22,328 bases of DNA. Origin: a virus. Positions 5,283 through 15,100 of this stretch are shown in pieces. A program made the translations under genes and the position numbers. Where the stretch lies: IMG/VR virus record IMGVR_UViG_3300008267_000437, positions 1-22,328 of that record; one strand, given 5' to 3'. A model generated the notes under the pieces. It saw only the letters and a program-made list of their open reading frames with translations, was not told the origin of the DNA and made no database searches. Each line of letters begins with the position of its first letter. The first letter of the stretch is position 1.

Positions 5283-8200
5283 TTATCCAATTATGGATTT
5301 TAATATTTCTTGAGATTTTTTGAATTTATCTTCAATTTTTTTAACATCACTTTCAGTCATTTTATTATAAACATTTTCATCTTTATCTATAGGCCATTTC
5401 AAAATAAATGCTTTAGTGAATGATTTAATTATGTTATTACCATTTGATATGTAATCCTGTTCAATATATGATGTTTTATTTTTAAATTTATTGATAAAAA
5501 AATCAATAAAATCTTTATCAGTTTCAAACATTACCATAGGTATATTCTCAACACTACCTTGTGTTGAACAAAAATATGTTGTATTAAAATAAGTTAACGC
5601 ACCTCCATAATTAACATTTAATCTAACTGAACCATAATTAGAATTGTATGTTTCAAAACCAGTTTCTTTACCACTATTAATATACATTACACCAAATATA
5701 AATTCAATTAATATATTTTTTAAACTTTCATTTATATTTAATGGATTAACATTATCAATTATCAATTTATAAGCCTCCTTAAATTTTAAACTTGTTTTTT
5801 TTGCAGTTTCGTTTGTAAACGATTTATAAGAAGTATTTAATTTATCAGAACAATTCTGATTTGCAGTTAAAACACCGATACCAGAATTAACATTATCTAT
5901 AATTGTTGTTTTTTGTTTTAATATATTTTCAGAACTTTCATCAATTTTTTTATCATTCTGTTGAACTTTTTCCTTAATTGTTTCAAGTATCTTAATATTC
6001 AATGATTGTATAAAATTATCAATTTTTGGTATACTATAGAAAGGTTGTCTCTGACCTTCAAATGTTGTATCAAAACCATTTTCACTAATTTTATGACTCA
6101 CTTTCAATATCATATATGGACCACTAAACATCGGTACATTTCGTAAATTAAAATACATCATTGGTTGAATTAACGCATTTCCTAACATATCAACCGAACA
6201 CTTATAACTTCTATTTTTATATAAATTATAAAGAGAAACACTTTGTGAATAACCAGCCCTATTTCTATCCAAATTAGCCATACTATTTAATACTTCTAAC
6301 GATTCCGTAGTTGGTAATCCAGGATCTTGACTTATATCAAATTGTTTAAATATTTGTTGATTTTGAGGACCAATATCAATGTTAAATCCAACTACTTTGT
6401 TAGATTTATCCCAATTCGTTTTATTATCTTGATTTTCCAATAATGGATTATCTGTCGATCGTCTTAAATCAAATGCATCATCTCTAAATCTATAATCCAC
6501 ATTATCATTTATCGCCAAATGTTCACTAGGTTTATTTGCATATAAACATAAAAATTTAGAACTTGTTTCTCTATAATCAACATTTAAATGAGTTCCAAAT
6601 AATGTATTTGCAAATTCTAATGTTCCTTCAGGTTTTGGTGAAGGATTTTTACTTACATCTTTCACATTATAAAAATTAGCATATGCTGGTAATGTAAAAT
6701 TCACAAAATTATTTTGAACTAAAATTGTTTGTACGATATCAAGTAATGAATTTTTTTCTTCAGAATATTCTATTAAATCTTTTAATTTAAAGATATCCAC
6801 ATATATTTTTTGACCAATATCACGACTAGCTCTATCAACTAATAACACATCTTCAAAAATTGTTTTAGATTTAAAATCAGTACCTGATATCCAAGTATCA
6901 TTTATAGTTTTAAATAACTCCCATAATTCATATTTAGTTTGTTCACCTTCTAAGTTAGATTTTACATTATAATCTTCTTGTTTTATTTCAACATTTGGTA
7001 ATGTATTCCTAAGTCGTGTCATTTCTAAATCTAACACTGTATTTATATGTGTGACATTCTTAGTTATATAACCATCCATTAAATCATAAAAACTACTAAT
7101 ATTTAAATTTGGGTTATTTAATTTTTGAGTTGCATATATCTTAATAATTGGTGCAAAGTTTTTTATATTAAGTTCACTAAATTCAACATTTAAATCAATA
7201 AAAAAATCAGTAATATACGAACCATTATCACTATAAACTAATTCAGGAATTTCAGAAAACCCAACATAAGTTTCCAGTACTTTCCATGTTTCGGGATATT
7301 GTGTTTTCGATTGTAATAGAGTCACACTACCACCTATCGAAGGTAAACTATTAGGTGATGATTGATTATACCCATTATATTCATACGGATCTTGTATATA
7401 TTGATGTGAAAAACTATAAAATAATCTTCTATCAAAATTAGATGGATTCCCATATTTTAATACGACTTTATAATCCATAAATTGTGATAAATAATTCTTA
7501 AAATTAGTAATTTGACTTTCTTGTATTTCATTCACAATATCATTATCGTTTGTCGGATCTGATGTTGGTTTTGGTATTTTTAATAAAACTTTCATTAACA
7601 TTTGAAAATTCTTATAATTATCCTGTGACTCCAACTCCTCATCAAATGTTGATGGTATTGTGGTTTTAAAATCATACATCGATCTACTAAAATTTAAAAA
7701 TTCAGTTTCTAACATATCTAGAATACCTTTATCAAAGGTTGTAAATAACTCACTAATTGTTGAATATTTAGTTACATCACCATTTATTGAAAAATTTTGT
7801 TGTATAGCAACATTATTAAATACCTCTTTCAGGTAACTATCAGGTGATGATTTAATCAACTTATCATTATCAAAATAACCATAATGTGGTGCCTTCCAAA
7901 ATAATTTAACAGAACCATTATACATTGAAGTATTGTTACTTACCTCAGTTGTTAAAGAACCACTAGAATCAAAACACTCATCTTTAGTTTGATTAACCAT
8001 TGAACCAAAAGATGGTAATGGAAAAATATTTTCTCCGTCAGATGTTTTACTATAACAAGACCAGGGTTTTACTAATAAAGATCTATTATTATTAGAACTA
8101 TCAAAACCATTACCTTCAACAATATTAGTTTGAATAACATTATTTAAAAATAATTTATCACCTAAAACATTTTGAATTTCTATATTTGTATATCCATTAA

Positions 8201-11200
8201 TATTAGGATTAGTAACAATAAATTGAGTGGGTATTGTTATATTTTGTGATGGTTCAATTTCATAAGTTCCGATACCACCACTTGTTCCTGATATTTGATT
8301 TTTTATTGTAGTCCCAATCGAAATACCATTACCTGACAATGTAATACCTTCAAATAAATCATTTGAATTAATTGTTAAAATCTCTAAAGTAGTACCCGAT
8401 ATTTTACAAGTTCCATTAATTTGAACTAAAGTATTGAAAACTCTCTCACCTTGTAAAAATACATTAAAATCATCTATAGTTTTTGGATAAAAACCAGTAT
8501 TAATATATGTTTTAGTATTACCACCATCAATAATGTTATCTTGTAATATCATATCACAAGGACTATTATTAATAATTAATTTATAATTTTTTGTAATTGC
8601 ACTATTTGCCGGATCGAAATTATAAGAATAATTAAAATCTTTCCATACATCATCTAATATATCAACACCTGACTCAACCCAAGTTTTATAACGATGCCAT
8701 ATAGATCCATATTTTAATACCCAAGCATATGGTAATTTATGTATTGCACCATATTTTTTAAACACAGAAATTAAATAATCCAATTCATTTGAACTACCAT
8801 CTCCATTAAATTCTTTATATTTTTCTCTAAGTGTTGATAATGGTAAACTATTTAAGAATAAAAATGCTGCATTTTTATATGGATATAATTCATTTGATTT
8901 ATACCTAAAATTATAAACACCTTGTTGAATCGCATTTATAAAATACGGGCTATTCAACATAGATGTTGTTTGTTCGGACACTAAATTATTATCATAATTA
9001 AAATACGATAAATTACCTTCAGTTATGTATTGTTCTTGAATTGTTCTATTTTGATAAAATGTTTTTAAATTACTTAAATCAATTGTTTGATCGAAAACAC
9101 TAATACCGTTATTATTTTTCTTATAATTAAAATTAGTAATAGGTTCAATATCTTTACCACTATTTTTATAATTAGTAATACTTCTTGTGGTTAGATCATA
9201 ATTTAAAACTTCAGTTGTTTTAAATATTGATTCAACATTTTGTGTACCATTAGCATTTGACATATATTGTTTAATCCAACCTAAATTAGTTATTGGATAA
9301 ATGTCGGTAATGTCATAAGTTTCAACAATATTTTTTTCACCAAAATATTCAACAACCATATCATTTTTCTCTAATGACACATTCGGTTGTGATATTTCAT
9401 TATTGGTAATATCACCATTTAAAATTTGAAAACTATTATTTACATCATTTTTAATATAACTGGTGTTAAAATTACCACGAATATAATTTTGCCATAATTC
9501 ACCATTACCATCATTAGATATATGTCTCAAAAATGATAAATATACACCTGAATTTATATTATATTCCTTAAGTTTTTTAGTTAAAAATGGATTATCCGTT
9601 CCTAATGATTTAATTATATCTAAAACTTCTGACTCAGCATAATATTGACTCATATTAAATAATTTTCCTGAATCTCTACTTAATTTACTATAAAATGAAT
9701 TAATAATTAATCGTTCATAAATTTCATAAAAAAACTTAACCTCTTCAACATTTTGAAATACTTCATTATTTATCGGATATTCAATCGCATTAAAACTTAA
9801 TCGATTTGGTTTTTTCAATAAATTAGTAGTTTCGGTTATAGGTTCATTAGGATTTTCCCTTTGTATCTTCGCTTTAATAAATTCTTCAACAAATTGAACT
9901 TCAGGCCATATTTCAGGTGAAAATGCCCTAACTTTACTCGCAATTGAAGAATGTCCCGGATACATTAATTCATATTTTTCACCATCTTCCTTTAAATTAT
10001 TTTCAACAATTACTTGAGGCCAAGGATATATCGGTGTTTCATCTATTGTTAAATCTTTTAAATCAACACTTTTCACCGTAGATGAAGTGTTCAATACCGC
10101 TTGTTTTCTCAATGAATCATCTCGTAAATCCCAAGCTTTAGTGTGTACATCATCTAATAGTCTCAAAAATGATTCACCTTGAGCAAAAAATACTGCCAAT
10201 ACATTCCTTATTGTTGGTTCAAACCCAATTCCACCATCTTTTACACTTGATTTAACTTTATTCGATAAATCATTTGTTAATCCTTCTTCAATTTTTTGTT
10301 TTTTTGTTAAATAATTTTCAGTTATTATTTTAGTTTTATCAAAAAATGATCCTTCACCTTCAAAATAAAAACGAGGACTTAAAACAAATTCCAACATTAA
10401 TTGATTTTTATATGATTCAATCTCACTTAATGGTATTTCTTTTTTATTATTTTGAAGATAAGTTTTTTTGATATCAATATCATTTATATTTACATTACTA
10501 TAAAAAGTACTGGTATTTTTATTAATATCTAAAAATATATCAACAGGGATACTATTTGGAGTTCCATTACCCAATGTTTTGTTGCCGGTTAATGAATTAT
10601 TATATTTTTTAACATAACCAGACAATTTAGTTAATGCTAAATTTCTTTTTTCCGCAGTATCATATTCCTTTTTATATTGATATATTGTTAAACCATTATT
10701 AGTAATAAAAACTTTTTCAAAATCTAAATAAGTTTTTGCCCAAGATTCACCAGCATATAAGAATACATTTCCTTCATATTCCGTGATTTTTGTAGCATAA
10801 TCTTCAATATCGTTTAACACATTCAAATTGGTTTTTGAATATGAATCAATGATATTTTTTAAAAATGTATTTAATCTAACTTTTAATTGTTGTATTGTTA
10901 TTTCAGGAAAATTATCATCAATTAAACCTTTCGATTTATATTCCGAATATAATTCTTTCATTTTAGATAAACCAATACTTGATCTAGAATTTTTAACAAC
11001 ACTATTATTTACACCATTTCCTGTTTTACTAGTTTCCTGAGTTTTTACATTAGACTGATACATTAAAGGTGCTGCAATCATACTACCCCAATTAATATGT
11101 GACATTATAGTATATTTATACCCATATAACCTTAATTGAACTCTGAAATTACCACTACTAGGATCAAAACTACTCGTAAATGATTGTAACATCAAAGGTA

Positions 11201-11816
11201 ATCTAACCGCTTTACCTAAATAACCTTTAATTGTTAAATAAAATAATGGATATGGTAATTGAAAAAATGCCGCATATGGAGAATTATTACCACCCTCAAA
11301 TAATGCACGACCTTTAACATCTTCTAAAGTTATATCAATCACAGGTAAAAAATCAGTACCATAATTAATATTTATTTGTGTTATACCCAATAATCCATTA
11401 TCAACAGCACCAGGATTACCATTCGAAACTAAAGTTTGACTATAATAAAAATCATCACTTTTATTAGGATTAGCATTTATATTAATTTTTGGTTGATTAA
11501 CACCCTCACCTTTTAGTGAATTTTTTCCCGTAATCTCATCAGTCCAACCATTATCTAAAAATGTTTTTTGACCGGGATTTAAAAAATTTATACTACCAAC
11601 AGAAATTGTTCTTACCGTCTCCGTCAATGGTACACCAATTGCCAATTTAGTTCTTGGTAAAACTTGACATTCCAAATTAGCATACATAACAAGATTCTCC
11701 TGTTTTATGAGTCTTTCTTTTGGATTACCATCCTGATCAATAACTTTATTGGGATCTATTACTGAGATATTTTGGTAATCAAATTCAACTAATATATTTT
11801 CCGCGTTATCTACCAT
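5283..11816 (-). CDS. Giant baseplate hub candidate (gp27/gpD-like parts), 2177 aa
   Basis: Probably the central baseplate hub on which the tail tube is built. Near residues 140-255 the sequence TQININYGTDFLPVIDITLED, then FQLPYPLFYLTIKGYLG and FDPSSGNFRVQLRLYGYKY, looks like an N-terminal hub domain. Near 1860-1935, CSVDMLGNALIQPMMYFNLR, then VPMFSGPYMILKVSHKIS and GFDTTFEGQRQP, matches the late-control gpD/gp27 barrel pattern, where a pore-ring protein ends its tube-binding domain. Between them lie about 1600 residues I cannot assign, except a Gly/Thr-rich module near 1128-1198 (SGTTLEILTINSNDLFEGIT and GTSGGIGTYEI). After a predicted coiled coil (about 1937-1965) comes a C-terminal domain of about 210 residues with KETGFETYNSNYGS, faintly muramidase-like. 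T4 gp27 has only 391 residues. The start overlaps the gp53-like gene by 11 bases, so translation is coupled. Membrane segments are absent. Confidence 0.72.
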   Translation of the reverse strand: MVDNAENILVEFDYQNISVIDPNKVIDQDGNPKERLIKQENLVMYANLECQVLPRTKLAIGVPLTETVRTISVGSINFLNPGQKTFLDNGWTDEITGKNSLKGEGVNQPKININANPNKSDDFYYSQTLVSNGNPGAVDNGLLGITQININYGTDFLPVIDITLEDVKGRALFEGGNNSPYAAFFQLPYPLFYLTIKGYLGKAVRLPLMLQSFTSSFDPSSGNFRVQLRLYGYKYTIMSHINWGSMIAAPLMYQSNVKTQETSKTGNGVNNSVVKNSRSSIGLSKMKELYSEYKSKGLIDDNFPEITIQQLKVRLNTFLKNIIDSYSKTNLNVLNDIEDYATKITEYEGNVFLYAGESWAKTYLDFEKVFITNNGLTIYQYKKEYDTAEKRNLALTKLSGYVKKYNNSLTGNKTLGNGTPNSIPVDIFLDINKNTSTFYSNVNINDIDIKKTYLQNNKKEIPLSEIESYKNQLMLEFVLSPRFYFEGEGSFFDKTKIITENYLTKKQKIEEGLTNDLSNKVKSSVKDGGIGFEPTIRNVLAVFFAQGESFLRLLDDVHTKAWDLRDDSLRKQAVLNTSSTVKSVDLKDLTIDETPIYPWPQVIVENNLKEDGEKYELMYPGHSSIASKVRAFSPEIWPEVQFVEEFIKAKIQRENPNEPITETTNLLKKPNRLSFNAIEYPINNEVFQNVEEVKFFYEIYERLIINSFYSKLSRDSGKLFNMSQYYAESEVLDIIKSLGTDNPFLTKKLKEYNINSGVYLSFLRHISNDGNGELWQNYIRGNFNTSYIKNDVNNSFQILNGDITNNEISQPNVSLEKNDMVVEYFGEKNIVETYDITDIYPITNLGWIKQYMSNANGTQNVESIFKTTEVLNYDLTTRSITNYKNSGKDIEPITNFNYKKNNNGISVFDQTIDLSNLKTFYQNRTIQEQYITEGNLSYFNYDNNLVSEQTTSMLNSPYFINAIQQGVYNFRYKSNELYPYKNAAFLFLNSLPLSTLREKYKEFNGDGSSNELDYLISVFKKYGAIHKLPYAWVLKYGSIWHRYKTWVESGVDILDDVWKDFNYSYNFDPANSAITKNYKLIINNSPCDMILQDNIIDGGNTKTYINTGFYPKTIDDFNVFLQGERVFNTLVQINGTCKISGTTLEILTINSNDLFEGITLSGNGISIGTTIKNQISGTSGGIGTYEIEPSQNITIPTQFIVTNPNINGYTNIEIQNVLGDKLFLNNVIQTNIVEGNGFDSSNNNRSLLVKPWSCYSKTSDGENIFPLPSFGSMVNQTKDECFDSSGSLTTEVSNNTSMYNGSVKLFWKAPHYGYFDNDKLIKSSPDSYLKEVFNNVAIQQNFSINGDVTKYSTISELFTTFDKGILDMLETEFLNFSRSMYDFKTTIPSTFDEELESQDNYKNFQMLMKVLLKIPKPTSDPTNDNDIVNEIQESQITNFKNYLSQFMDYKVVLKYGNPSNFDRRLFYSFSHQYIQDPYEYNGYNQSSPNSLPSIGGSVTLLQSKTQYPETWKVLETYVGFSEIPELVYSDNGSYITDFFIDLNVEFSELNIKNFAPIIKIYATQKLNNPNLNISSFYDLMDGYITKNVTHINTVLDLEMTRLRNTLPNVEIKQEDYNVKSNLEGEQTKYELWELFKTINDTWISGTDFKSKTIFEDVLLVDRASRDIGQKIYVDIFKLKDLIEYSEEKNSLLDIVQTILVQNNFVNFTLPAYANFYNVKDVSKNPSPKPEGTLEFANTLFGTHLNVDYRETSSKFLCLYANKPSEHLAINDNVDYRFRDDAFDLRRSTDNPLLENQDNKTNWDKSNKVVGFNIDIGPQNQQIFKQFDISQDPGLPTTESLEVLNSMANLDRNRAGYSQSVSLYNLYKNRSYKCSVDMLGNALIQPMMYFNLRNVPMFSGPYMILKVSHKISENGFDTTFEGQRQPFYSIPKIDNFIQSLNIKILETIKEKVQQNDKKIDESSENILKQKTTIIDNVNSGIGVLTANQNCSDKLNTSYKSFTNETAKKTSLKFKEAYKLIIDNVNPLNINESLKNILIEFIFGVMYINSGKETGFETYNSNYGSVRLNVNYGGALTYFNTTYFCSTQGSVENIPMVMFETDKDFIDFFINKFKNKTSYIEQDYISNGNNIIKSFTKAFILKWPIDKDENVYNKMTESDVKKIEDKFKKSQEILKSIIG

Positions 11817-12129
11817 AATAGAAGAAATGATTTTCTAATGAACTTTTATAATCTTGTAATGAACTTAATAAAGGAAATGGAATTGTCAATACAGCACCAT
11901 CGGGTATATTAAACTCAAGTCCTGTAAATTGAGGATTTGCCAATAATATTAACCACCCAAAAAATGGCGTATTATAATATTGTTGAGATACTTTATCAAG
12001 TCTTGATGTACCCGCTTTATAAATATACTTTTTATCCGATGATTTAGCAGGTAAATTCACATATGGTACAACTTTTTGTTCACCATTTTGTAAAAATTGA
12101 CTATATCTATTATAATATTGTAACGCCAT
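11806..12129 (-). CDS. 53: gp53-like baseplate wedge protein with LysM-like fold
   Basis: A small baseplate wedge component, in T4 one of the proteins linking wedges to the hub. The 107 residues contain YIYKAGTSRLDKVSQQYYNT (35-54), then FFGWLILLANPQF and IPDGAVLTIPFP. This is the LysM-like pattern shared by T4 gp53 and by P2 gpX-type tail proteins: a start like x-RLDxVxxxYY, a WxxLLANP helix and a terminal IPxGxxLxIP. It begins one base after the stop of the 1671-residue gene and overlaps the hub gene by 11 bases, so all three are likely translated as a unit. It is shorter than T4 gp53 (about 196 residues), keeping essentially the LysM-like part. A gpX-like name would be an equally fair description. 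Confidence 0.75.
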   Translation of the reverse strand: MALQYYNRYSQFLQNGEQKVVPYVNLPAKSSDKKYIYKAGTSRLDKVSQQYYNTPFFGWLILLANPQFTGLEFNIPDGAVLTIPFPLLSSLQDYKSSLENHFFYYGR

Positions 12130-12130
12130 T

Positions 12131-15100
12131 TTAATTAAATTTTACTTTATCATTATATGTTTTTTCTTTGTTGTTAATATTAGTATCACTAAATAAATCT
12201 TTCAATCTATTTTTCTTTTGTAAATTATTACCAATATTATCAGTACTATAACTAAGTTTAGTATCAAAACTTTCTATTTTAAAGTTTTTATATAATTGAT
12301 ATTCAGGACTAACCTCAAAATCCGTATATAATTTTTTCTCGAAATCATACTGACTCTTACATATATCTTTAAAATTGTTACAAGATCTTCTAACCGCATC
12401 TTCCATTCCCGGTTCACTTTTAATCTTATCCGTTATTAAACTATTAACAAATGTTGTAAATTTTGTATTATCTAAAAATATTTCAGACATTACCATATAA
12501 AATCTTTTATCAGCATCACTTTGTGGTGAATTAAAAGAACTATCATACGAATAAATATTATTTTTATTATCATAACTACTATCAACAATTCTTTGTTCAT
12601 CTAATAAATTGCTATACGCAATTAATTTATCACCAACCGTCGACGCATAATTATTTCTTATATTTGTGATAGTATTAGTTTCAGTTCCATTATAATTCAA
12701 AGTATAAACTTTAATCTTACCACCATCTAATTTAACACCATCAATTGAATCACAAATAACATCCAACTTTCGTAATGTATAGTTATAATTTTCTTGATAT
12801 GTCACCATTTCATTTATCGATCCTATAATTGATAAATTCAATCCACTCTCTCTACCAATTATAACTTTTTCAAGATTAGATTTTAATTCTCTAATCGCAG
12901 AATTTTTAAAATTATATGGTTTATCATCAATTTCTTTAACTATAGGATTATCACTATTTGAAACATCATTTTTAGTATCATCTATCAAATCCGCAATTCT
13001 TTTTTCAACATCTTTTGGTTTACCATAAATCGGGATATTTGTGTTTGGAGTTTCATATTGACTTAAATCACCAATAGTATAATCTCTTTTAAAATTGACC
13101 AATTGAACAATACCTATATTACTAATTTGATGTAAAGTTTTAACTTGATTGAATATTGTTATAAAGTATTTGTTAGTATTATCCGATAATTCTTTAAACA
13201 CATTATCATAATTAATTTCACCAGTTTCAACATTACCATCATCACTTAATGTTGTTGACATTATTGTACCAACCGTACTACCACCTTTTTGTGGAATCTG
13301 ATTTTTAACCTGATTAGTTGTTAATGGTGAAAAAGAATCACCAGTTCCTTTAATTATCTTAGCAACCATCTGTTCATCTCTCTCTTTAGTACTTTCCGTA
13401 GTTTGAGATCTGTCATCATATATTTCAGTATTACCATAAAAATTAAATGATAACGCATTTTGTAATGTTTCTATTGGTCCTGACAATCCTTGTCCACCAA
13501 TAAAATCAAATCCTAAAGTAACTTTAGCTATCATTGGTTGAACTCCAATACCTTCAGGATTTATATCAAATAATAACGGATCATAAGTAATACCTAATGA
13601 ATTTGGAACTATTTTAGTATGATAAAAATCACCGATTCTTAAAACTAATACCGGAGGTGCACCAAATGATGTATTTAACGCATCATTATGTTTAGGTTTA
13701 CCATCAGCACCAATAACCGGTATTGTTTGTCCAGGTCTCATACATTGATTTAAAAAGGTTAATCTCGAATTTAAACCTTCAGGTGTCATTGAGTGAAATG
13801 CCGGATTAAAATATTTTATTTTTTCTTTTATACTATCATAAACCATTGGATTACTTTCTTTAATTACATCAAAATAATCACATTCAGAAAATAGATATCT
13901 TAATATTTTTTTAGATATACCATCTTTAACTTTTTTAATTGGATCCGGAGGTGCTATTGGTTTAACAGGTTGAACAACTTTGGTTCCTTGTCCAATACTA
14001 GTATCTATTGTTGTTTCATCCTCATTATTAGTTTGCTCGTCTGGAACAATAACTTTAGGTTCAGGTAAAACTTCCGCTTTAATATCTATTATAGCAACTC
14101 TACGACAAACCATAGCAGGAATCGAATACCATTTAGTCTCAGAAGTAACCTTTCCATTAATATCATTCTCTTGAGGTTCAATAGTACAATCAACACTGCT
14201 ACCTTGACCTTTAATACTAACAGGTATTATATATTTTTCACCTCTAGCCAATGAATTTATTATCAAATCTTTACCTAAATGATCCGACCCTTTAGTATTA
14301 TCAGAAAAAATTTGTTTACTAAACCATTTTTTAACCGAATCAATTCTTCGTTGTGATAATAATTGATTATAATCAACCGTGTTTGGTGACGATGCCGAAC
14401 CTTCCAATGTTAATGTAACTTTACCCTTTTTCGCAATAAGAATTTCATCAAGTTTTTTCATAAAGTCACCTTTAATTGAATTAAAATTACCTTCAATAAC
14501 ATCATTAAAAAATGTTGGTATCGCTGTTTTATCAAAGGTTTCACCACCTGTCTGTGATGTCTTTAAAAAAACTTTATTAGGAGCTTTAGTTATATATGTC
14601 GTATTTTTCAACGCAATATATTGGGTATAATAAACATCAAATGAATCTGATGCCGTAGTATTTGGATTACCTTTAGGTATATCATTTTCAAAATAAAATC
14701 CATAACCCTTAAAAACATCTAATTCATTATTAGATACCAAAGTTTCAGGATCTGAAACTTTTTGTTCATTACTAACATTATTTCCTTTATTAGACTTACC
14801 ATCACCATCTGTTGAGGTTATTGTTGTTTTATTAACCGGAATTTCATCCATTACAATACCTAATTCAGTATCTGTCAATCTAGGTTCATTCAACAATTGT
14901 TGATATGTATATAATTGATTTGTCGGTATTGTATTAAATTTAACCGCCAAATCATATATATCATATTTAACACACCCAGCAAAAAATGAATCAATTATTG
15001 AATTAACTTCTTTCGAACTTCTATTCGCCAATTGTTTTTCGATTATAGTATTCATCGCAGCTGGTGTATCAACAACAATTTTCCAACTAATCGAACCTGA

